From contig JAICPP010000107.1 of NCBI GenBank assembly GCA_025929805.1, positions 1 to 10,768 on the forward strand: 10,768 bases of DNA, written 5' to 3'. Source of the stretch: Gemmatimonadales bacterium (lineage in GTDB: Bacteria > Gemmatimonadota > Gemmatimonadetes > Gemmatimonadales > GWC2-71-9). Positions 7,190-10,768 of the stretch are shown piece after piece; the first letter of the stretch is position 1; each line of letters starts with the position of its first letter. The notes under the pieces were generated by a model, which searched no databases, was not told the DNA's origin, and saw only the letters and a program-made list of their open reading frames with translations. Position numbers and translations under genes: made by a program.

Positions 7190-7306
7190 AGGCCACGGAT
7201 TTACCCGGATTGTCGCGCTAAAGCAGTGTCTGGCAGTGGGCAGCTTCGTACCAGGTTAAGAGTTTCTGATTGTTAATCCGTATTTATCCGGGGAAATCCG
7301 TGGCCT
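7190..7306. repeat. inverted-repeat element without an ORF
   Basis: Two 21-base arms, 7190-7210 and 7286-7306, are reverse complements with a single mismatch (A at 7203 against the partner of G 7293). The left arm starts AGGCCACGGATTT and ends CCCGGAT. The word CGGAT/ATCCG recurs every 10 bases: at 7196 and 7206 on the left, and at 7276, 7286 and 7296 on the right. The 75 bases between the arms contain no credible ORF. The element lies between the convergent ends of the small membrane protein gene and the CDP-alcohol phosphatidyltransferase gene, where it could also act as a hairpin. Repeats of this CCACGGATTTA type recur in intergenic regions of many environmental bacteria; that statement is from memory and not tested here. 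Confidence 0.75.
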
Positions 7307-7317
7307 ATGCATTGTAG

Positions 7318-7956
7318 TTAGGCGTTGGTGGATGTCAGTGAGGTAGACGGCGCTCCCCAATAGCGACGCAGAGAGCTGATGATCACGGGCAACCCTCGGA
7401 ACACGCAGAAGACGACCGCCAACCACGCCGTCACCTGGAGAAATCTCAGCAGCGGTGCTGCGGCACTGCCGAAGGCCGTGTCCGATCCGAAGCCGCTGAA
7501 TGCCTGCACCAGCGCCAACCCGCAGAACGTCACCACCTTGGTAACCGCGTAGCCGGTTCGCATCACGGTGGACCCCACCAGGAAGCGCCCCAGCGCAGTC
7601 CGGTGCTGGGCGAATGGCGCGGTACCCTGACCCACCCCGATGCTTCGGAGTGCATCGGTTAGCGTCGTACGAGCGATTATGATCAACGGGATTGCCAGCG
7701 GAATCATCCTGAGATCGGCGAAGCATACCCAGAGAACCAGCTCATAGGTGCGGTCGGCGGCAATGTCCAGCACGCTTCCGAAGAGGCTGGTCTGGCCGGT
7801 GCGTCGAGCAACTACTCCGTCCACCGTGTCGAGCATGAGACCGATGAACAGCACCACCACCCCAACCAGCTGGGCTGCAGGCGAGCCGAAGTACAGGATC
7901 AAGATGATGAGGAGGAGCAGCGGGAAACGTGAGAGCGTGATCCAGTTGGCCAGCAT
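7318..7956 (-). CDS. CDP-alcohol phosphatidyltransferase family protein
   Basis: This integral inner-membrane enzyme transfers a phosphatidyl group from CDP-diacylglycerol, or a related CDP-activated donor, to an alcohol. The complete family signature D-x2-D-G-x2-A-R-x8-G-x3-D-x3-D is present: Asp43, Asp46, Gly47, Ala50, Arg51, Gly60, Asp64 and Asp68. Several hydrophobic helices are visible (about residues 11-24, 28-42, 83-96, 130-150 and 168-195). At 212 residues it has the usual length. The acceptor (glycerol-3-phosphate, inositol phosphate or other) cannot be decided from the sequence. GGAGG on the minus strand (7963-7967), 6 bases before ATG 7956, supports the start. Upstream on the same strand is a truncated epimerase, which may once have been its operon partner. 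Confidence 0.9.
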   Translation of the reverse strand: MLANWITLSRFPLLLLIILILYFGSPAAQLVGVVVLFIGLMLDTVDGVVARRTGQTSLFGSVLDIAADRTYELVLWVCFADLRMIPLAIPLIIIARTTLTDALRSIGVGQGTAPFAQHRTALGRFLVGSTVMRTGYAVTKVVTFCGLALVQAFSGFGSDTAFGSAAAPLLRFLQVTAWLAVVFCVFRGLPVIISSLRRYWGAPSTSLTSTNA

Positions 7957-7962
7957 GGCTCG

Positions 7963-7967
7963 CCTCC
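7963..7967 (-). promoter_or_regulatory. ribosome binding site of the CDP-alcohol phosphatidyltransferase gene
   Basis: GGAGG on the minus strand, 6 bases upstream of ATG 7956. It fixes that start and rules out fusion with the upstream epimerase fragment. Confidence 0.8.
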
Positions 7968-8006
7968 GGGCTCATTGTAGCCAGTCTTCGTGACACTGCT
8001 GTCTCG

Positions 8007-8111
8007 TTAGATCCGTCGACCCGGCATGCGCGGCCTGGTGCCTGCCGCCCCCAACCGCTGGGCCACCGCTGAGCCGATGTAGCCCGTGGCGCCGGTGAGA
8101 AAAACACTCAT
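8007..8111 (-). pseudogene. truncated NAD(P)-dependent epimerase/SDR N-terminus
   Basis: A 34-codon reading frame begins MSVFLTGATGYIGSAVAQRL, a textbook first strand, glycine loop (GATGYIG) and helix of an extended short-chain dehydrogenase or NAD-dependent epimerase. After AAG the similarity ends abruptly: TRPRMPGRRI and a stop follow where about 250-300 more residues are normally found. Neither other frame downstream continues the Rossmann fold, so this looks like a deletion and not a simple frameshift. GAGG lies 10 bases upstream of ATG 8111, so the original initiation region seems intact. The same-strand frame can be read back to ATG 8249, but that extension has no similarity and overlaps the divergent acetyltransferase gene. 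The fragment sits directly upstream of the CDP-alcohol phosphatidyltransferase. Confidence 0.72.
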
Positions 8112-8169
8112 ACTTGCATATCCTCGTTCCTGGTCAAAGCATTGATGGAATCTTACCACCGAAAGCTCA

Positions 8170-8823
8170 ATGATACCCGAGCGGCGCATCGTTGACTTTC
8201 GACTGGACAACGAGCAGCACTGGGTGGCGGAACTGGAATGTGGCCACACTCAGCACGTCAGGCACACACCGCCCTGGCAGGTCCGATCCTGGGTGCTGAC
8301 AGCTGAAGGCCGGGCCGAGCATTTGGGCACGACACTGCCCTGCCGCCTGTGCGAGGACCGGAGCGGGCGCGAAGCATTTCGGGTGCGCCCTGCCCAACAG
8401 CCGGACACGCAGGAGTGGGCTCGGCTCCGGCACGCACTCTGGCCTGACGAGACGCCGGACGAGCTCGCCGCGGAGGCCGAGAAGTTCTTCCGAGGTGGGT
8501 CTGCCCTGCTCCAGGAAGTACTGGTTGCGGAGGCCAAGGAGGGGACGCTGCTCGGGTTCGCCGAGCTCTCACTCCGACCCTACGCTGAAGGGTGCAGCAC
8601 CAGTCCGGTCGGTTTTTTGGAAGGGTGGTACGTGATACCGTCCGCCCGGCGGCAAGGGGTGGGCCGCTCTCTCGTCGCGGCGGCCGAGCAGTGGGCTAGG
8701 GCGCAGAGTTGCCGCGAGTTCGCTTCGGACACTCAGCTGGACAATACCGGGAGTGTGGCGGCCCATCGGGCCCTCGGATTCGAGGATGCAGGTGCGCTGC
8801 GATGCTTCCGGAAGGAACTATGA
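8170..8823 (+). CDS. DUF3565 domain fused to AAC(6')-like GNAT acetyltransferase
   Basis: The 217-residue protein has two domains. Residues 1-63 match DUF3565: RIVDFRLDNEQHWVAELECG, then HTQHVRHTPPWQVRSWVLT and a closing CRLCED. Cys24, His26, His29, His32 and the Cys58-x2-Cys61 pair could bind zinc. Residues 70-217 are an acetyl-CoA-dependent GNAT domain most like aminoglycoside 6'-N-acetyltransferases: WARLRHALWPDE, LLGFAELSLRPYAEGCSTSP, VGFLEGWYVIPSARRQGVGR (acetyl-CoA loop Arg160-x2-Gly163-x-Gly165), CREFASDTQLDN and HRALGFEDAGALRCFRKEL. Such proteins N-acetylate primary amines, but resistance activity cannot be inferred. The ATG at 8170 is supported because the domain begins at once. A Rossmann oxidoreductase starts 30 bases after the stop. 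Confidence 0.88.
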   Translation: MIPERRIVDFRLDNEQHWVAELECGHTQHVRHTPPWQVRSWVLTAEGRAEHLGTTLPCRLCEDRSGREAFRVRPAQQPDTQEWARLRHALWPDETPDELAAEAEKFFRGGSALLQEVLVAEAKEGTLLGFAELSLRPYAEGCSTSPVGFLEGWYVIPSARRQGVGRSLVAAAEQWARAQSCREFASDTQLDNTGSVAAHRALGFEDAGALRCFRKEL

Positions 8824-8853
8824 CACTTCATTACGGCCATAACGGGAGATCGT

Positions 8854-9543
8854 ATGGTTAGGAGGTCCACTCCCCGGAGATTCGGGGTACTCGGCTCCGG
8901 CGATGTGGGACAGGCGCTCGCCAAAGGCCTGACCGGCAACGGGTACGAGGTACGCATCGGAACCCGCTCACCCGGTAAGCTGGCGAAGTTCTCCAAGAGT
9001 ACCGGCATTCAAGAGGCGAGCTTTCAGGAGGTGGCCTCGTGGGCTGAGGCTCTGGTGCTGGCGGTGCTGGGTCAGGCCGCGCTCGAGGCGATAAAGCTGG
9101 CCGGCCCCGGCAACTTGCGGGGCAAGCTGGTGATCGACACCACCAACCCGATCAGCAAGGAGCCTCCCGATGATGGCGTGCTCCGCTACTTCACCGGCCC
9201 CAACGAGTCCCTGATGGAACGGCTACAGACTGCCTACCCCGAGGTGGGGTTCGTCAAGGCGTTCAACAGCGTGGGCAGCACCCTGATGGTCCACCCTATC
9301 CTCTCGGGCGGCCCGCCCACCATGTTCTATTGTGGCAACGATGCCGGCGCCAAGGCCACGGTGGCGCAGCTCCTGGAGCAGTTCGGCTGGGAGCCGGCCG
9401 ATATGGGAGGCGTGACCGCCGCGCGGGCCTGGAACCGCTGGCGCAACTGTGGTGCATCCCCGGATTCCGCGACAACGACTGGGTGCATGCGTTTCGGCTG
9501 CTGCGCCCGTAACAGATTGCTTTCGACGCTGGAGGTAAACTGA
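8854..9543 (+). CDS. frameshifted NADP-binding oxidoreductase (F420-dependent NADP reductase-like)
   Basis: The N-terminal Rossmann fold is clear: RFGVLGSGDVGQALA (GSGDVG loop, Gly14-Gly19), IGTRSP with Thr37-Arg38-Ser39 suggesting NADP preference, then LVLAVLGQAALEAI and LVIDTTNPIS. GFVKAFNSVGS at about 132-142 is typical of the NADPH-dependent F420 reductase/STEAP-like group. The frame as written ends at 9543 with an atypical Trp/Arg/Cys-rich tail. In the next frame from 9429 the expected ending appears: LEPLAQLWCIPGFRDNDWVH and AFRLLRP, stop TAA 9510-9512. A missing base in the GGCC run at 9426-9429 explains this; restoring it gives 219 residues. The start ATG follows GGGAG (8844-8848) by 5 bases. 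It is either a recent pseudogene with an altered tail or a sequencing error. Confidence 0.87.
   Translation: MVRRSTPRRFGVLGSGDVGQALAKGLTGNGYEVRIGTRSPGKLAKFSKSTGIQEASFQEVASWAEALVLAVLGQAALEAIKLAGPGNLRGKLVIDTTNPISKEPPDDGVLRYFTGPNESLMERLQTAYPEVGFVKAFNSVGSTLMVHPILSGGPPTMFYCGNDAGAKATVAQLLEQFGWEPADMGGVTAARAWNRWRNCGASPDSATTTGCMRFGCCARNRLLSTLEVN
9531..9536 (+). promoter_or_regulatory. ribosome binding site of the DUF2277 gene
   Basis: GGAGGT, 9-10 bases before ATG 9546. It lies between the restored stop of the preceding oxidoreductase (9512) and the DUF2277 start, supporting the view that the intact upstream gene ended at 9512 and not at 9543. Confidence 0.75.
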
Positions 9544-9545
9544 TC

Positions 9546-9803
9546 ATGTGCCGGAACATCAAGCGGCTGCGACATGCCGATCATACTCCGACTGATACGG
9601 AGCTTCACGATGCCGCGCTCCAGTTCGTCAGGAAGATCAGCGGCTTCCACACTCCCTCTCAGGCCAATCAAGCGGCGTTCGACCGCGCCGTTCGGGATGT
9701 CGCCACGGCGTCGCGTGCGCTCTTCCAATCGCTCAAGCTGCGCGGCCACGCCGGACAGCACGAGCACTCTCACGAGGCGGCTCTGGCCACGCGGGAGGGC
9801 TAG
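9546..9803 (+). CDS. DUF2277 family protein
   Basis: The 85-residue protein matches the small DUF2277 family. It starts MCRNIKRLRHADHTPTDTEL, continues AALQFVRKISGFHTPSQAN, then AAFDRAVRDVATASRALFQS. The invariant MCRNIK start, the ALQ(F/Y)VRK(I/V)SG helix and the PS.AN..AFD motif are all present, so the protein is complete. The tail (LRGHAGQHEHSHEAALATRE) is His-rich; HEHSH at residues 72-76 might bind metal, which is speculation. No function is known for the family and no signal peptide is seen. The gene is part of the same-strand run 8170-10167. Confidence 0.9.
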   Translation: MCRNIKRLRHADHTPTDTELHDAALQFVRKISGFHTPSQANQAAFDRAVRDVATASRALFQSLKLRGHAGQHEHSHEAALATREG

Positions 9804-9831
9804 AAAAGAAGGTCACCGCGGGGGGAGGACT

Positions 9832-10167
9832 ATGATCAGCCGCATCTGGCGCGGGTGGACCACGCCCGAGAACGCCGACGCCTACGAGGCGCTACTCAAG
9901 GCCGAGATTCTCACCGGCATTGTCGAACGCGGGATCAGCGGCTTCCAGGGTATTGACCTGCTTCGCCGCAAGGCCGGCGATACGGTCGAATTCGTTACCA
10001 TCATGTGGTTCGACTCGATTCTCGCGGTGCGCACCTTTGCCGGTGAGGACTACGAGAAGGCAGTGGTTCCCTCAACGGCGCGGCCGCTGCTTCTCCGATT
10101 CGATGAGCGATCGGCGCACTATGAAGTGCGAGAGCGCCGCGGTCCCGATAACGGTCGCGCAGCGTGA
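9832..10167 (+). CDS. antibiotic biosynthesis monooxygenase (ABM)-fold protein
   Basis: The 111-residue product begins MISRIWRGWTTPENADAYEA, has an aromatic-poor middle (GISGFQGIDLLRRKAGDTVE) and then FVTIMWFDSILAVRTFAGED and a closing AHYEVRE. This order (R.W.G.T......Y, then G..G....R, T.W.S..A...FAGED, and YEV) is the pattern of small ferredoxin-like ABM-fold proteins, dimeric alpha/beta barrels found as monooxygenases, haem-handling proteins or proteins of unknown role. No catalytic assignment is made. The start at 9832 follows GGAGGAC closely (3 bases after GGAGG). The frame stays open upstream to 9574, but that part overlaps the DUF2277 gene and has no similarity. It is the last gene of the + strand run, ending 5 bases before the left repeat of the GxxExxY element. 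Confidence 0.8.
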   Translation: MISRIWRGWTTPENADAYEALLKAEILTGIVERGISGFQGIDLLRRKAGDTVEFVTIMWFDSILAVRTFAGEDYEKAVVPSTARPLLLRFDERSAHYEVRERRGPDNGRAA

Positions 10168-10172
10168 AAAAG

Positions 10173-10195
10173 GATTCACCACAGAGGCACAGAGG
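10173..10195 (+). repeat. left inverted repeat of the GxxExxY element
   Basis: These 23 bases, beginning GATTCACCACAGAGG, are the exact reverse complement of 10584-10606. Inside are two tandem 8-base units CACAGAGG (10180-10187 and 10188-10195). A third, CACAGAGT, follows after one T at 10197-10204 on this side only. Confidence 0.9.
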
Positions 10196-10209
10196 TCACA
10201 GAGTGCTCC

Positions 10210-10608
10210 TTACCCATTGATGATCCGATGGACACCGTGGTGGAGCACCTCGACATTGAAATTGATAAGTAGCCCCAGATGAAGTGTGGTAAGCCTTAAG
10301 TAGGTGAGCACTTGTGCCTTATGGATAGGATGAACCTTGGAAATGGCCTTTACCTCTATGACTACAGATCGCTCGACGATAAAGTCGATCCTGTACCCGC
10401 ACTCCAACACTAAGCCCCGATAGTGCAATGGCAGTGGAACTTGCGATTCGAAGGCAATCCGCTTGAAGCGCAACTCTCTACCGAGACAAGTCTGGTAAGC
10501 TGATTCCAAGAGGCCCGGCCCAAGATGGCGATGGACTTCGATAGCCGCACCTAAAATCTCGTGAGTGAGGTGAATAGATGATCCCTCTGTGCCTCTGTGG
10601 TGAATCAT
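10210..10608 (-). CDS. GxxExxY protein, PD-(D/E)XK nuclease-like
   Basis: The 132-residue protein carries the naming motif in GPGLLESAY (Gly32-x2-Glu35-x2-Tyr38), preceded by LTHEILGAAIEVHRHL. A PD-(D/E)XK-like core follows: Asp75 in GYRIDFIVE, Glu85-Val-Lys87 in VVIEVKAI, then Gln99 and Tyr103 in KAQVLTYL. The end, LGLLINFNVEVLHHGVHRII, is also typical. All residues expected for a Mg-dependent nuclease fold are present, though activity is unproven for the family. The only possible start, ATG 10608, lies in the right inverted repeat, so the first 9 residues (MIHHRGTEG) are repeat-encoded; no alternative start exists before the conserved domain. No Shine-Dalgarno sequence is visible upstream. 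Confidence 0.92.
   Translation of the reverse strand: MIHHRGTEGSSIHLTHEILGAAIEVHRHLGPGLLESAYQTCLGRELRFKRIAFESQVPLPLHYRGLVLECGYRIDFIVERSVVIEVKAISKVHPIHKAQVLTYLRLTTLHLGLLINFNVEVLHHGVHRIING
10567..10570 (+). promoter_or_regulatory. possible ribosome binding site for the signal-peptide protein
   Basis: GAGG (in TGAGGTG), 7 bases before ATG 10578. It lies inside the GxxExxY element, antisense to that gene. If used, it would place the start of the rightward gene inside the element. Confidence 0.4.
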
Positions 10609-10768
10609 TGTTCGAAGATGCCGGGACCCGCGCGGGCCGGCGTAACCGAACCGCCAGGGTCGGTGCCATTTTCGTGCTCGCCCTGCTGCTTTCGTCTTCG
10701 ATCGTGCAGGCCCAAGGACAGTCCTCGCGCTACATCAATCCGCCGAGCCTGGTCAAGCCCAACGGATA
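10578..10768 (+). CDS. signal-peptide protein, probably Rid (YjgF/YER057c/UK114) family, N-terminal fragment
   Basis: The gene runs off the right edge; about 63 codons are visible. An N-terminal export signal is clear: basic RRNRTAR, hydrophobic VGAIFVLALLLSSSIVQAQ and a likely signal peptidase I site after AQA or QAQ. The mature part starts QGQSSRYINPPSLVKPNGY, which resembles the opening of Rid-family proteins (YINP..L..P.GY). Only 19 mature residues are seen, so the family call is tentative. ATG 10578 with GAGG upstream gives the longest frame, whose first 10 codons lie in the GxxExxY element and its right repeat. TTG 10608 just outside the element is an alternative that gives a more ordinary signal peptide. 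Confidence 0.6.
   Translation, partial: MIPLCLCGESLFEDAGTRAGRRNRTARVGAIFVLALLLSSSIVQAQGQSSRYINPPSLVKPNG
10584..10606 (-). repeat. right inverted repeat of the GxxExxY element
   Basis: This is the exact 23-base partner of 10173-10195 in opposite orientation. Read on the minus strand it holds two CACAGAGG units. Together with the two bases outside it, it provides the start codon of the GxxExxY gene (10608-10606). Confidence 0.9.

Larger units (their letters stand above)
10173..10606. mobile_element. putative small GxxExxY element bounded by 23-bp inverted repeats
   Basis: The element is 434 bases long and contains almost nothing besides one leftward GxxExxY gene. Its ends are perfect 23-bp inverted repeats built on the 8-base unit CACAGAGG. 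It sits between the ABM-fold gene and a signal-peptide gene with a different orientation. No flanking target-site duplication is apparent (AAAAG on the left, ATTGT on the right). From memory, GxxExxY genes are often multicopy and flanked by repeats of this kind in environmental bacteria, but their mobility mechanism is not established; calling it mobile is inference. Confidence 0.55.

Noticed and set aside
7742..8107. 121-codon minus-strand frame overlapping the epimerase stump, as a frameshifted continuation
   Set aside because: Its translation does not continue an epimerase and mostly shadows the phosphatidyltransferase gene, so deletion explains the stump better than a frameshift.
8112..8249. 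Longer epimerase fragment starting at ATG 8249
   Set aside because: The added 46 residues have no Rossmann-fold similarity and overlap the divergent DUF3565-GNAT gene; ATG 8111 starts exactly at the first strand.
9574..9831. N-terminal extension of the ABM-fold protein to 197 residues
   Set aside because: The extension overlaps the DUF2277 gene in another frame, has no similarity, and a GGAGG site directly precedes ATG 9832.
8170..10167. An antibiotic biosynthesis or resistance cluster (AAC(6')-like, oxidoreductase, ABM-fold)
   Set aside because: The labels are suggestive, but there are no biosynthetic core enzymes, transporter or regulator; the genes are small proteins common in non-producing bacteria.
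10173..10204. CRISPR-like array from the CACAGAGG units
   Set aside because: The units are 8 bases long with no spacers, and no cas genes are present.

Overview
This is a GC-rich bacterial chromosome segment with short intergenic gaps. Its gene content resembles an uncultivated soil or sediment lineage such as Gemmatimonadota: a DUF5916 outer-membrane barrel, a signal-peptide isoaspartyl methyltransferase, DUF1877, DUF2277, small ABM-type proteins, and a GxxExxY gene framed by CACAGAGG-type repeats. The lineage is an inference from gene content only; no rRNA or phylogenetic marker is present. I see no tRNA, rRNA, CRISPR array, transposase or phage gene.

Region 1 (1-3715, + strand) holds the C-terminus of a Cupin_5 (DUF985) protein, an arginase/agmatinase-family ureohydrolase, a DUF1877 protein, a PepSY-like lipoprotein, a large calcineurin-like metallophosphoesterase and a small DUF4177-like protein. 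Region 2 (3722-6737, - strand) is a two-gene unit: a DUF5916/CBM9-like outer-membrane protein, then a protein-L-isoaspartate O-methyltransferase carrying a signal peptide. Region 3 (6923-8111) has a two-helix membrane protein (+), an ORF-less inverted-repeat element (7190-7306), a CDP-alcohol phosphatidyltransferase (-), and behind it a 34-codon stump of a Rossmann-fold epimerase.

Region 4 (8170-10167, + strand) is a tight four-gene run. It contains a DUF3565 domain fused to an AAC(6')-like acetyltransferase, a Rossmann NADP-binding oxidoreductase with a clear one-base frameshift near its end, a DUF2277 protein and an ABM-fold protein. Region 5 (10173-10606) is a small element: a GxxExxY PD-(D/E)XK-like gene on the - strand between 23-bp perfect inverted repeats. 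A signal-peptide protein resembling the Rid family begins at or inside the right repeat and runs off the window end.

Most of the window is ordinary housekeeping or hypothetical content. The parts most worth following are the two inverted-repeat elements (one with a GxxExxY nuclease-like gene, one without any ORF), the way the GxxExxY element supplies start signals on both strands, the frameshifted oxidoreductase, the truncated epimerase, and the DUF3565-acetyltransferase fusion.
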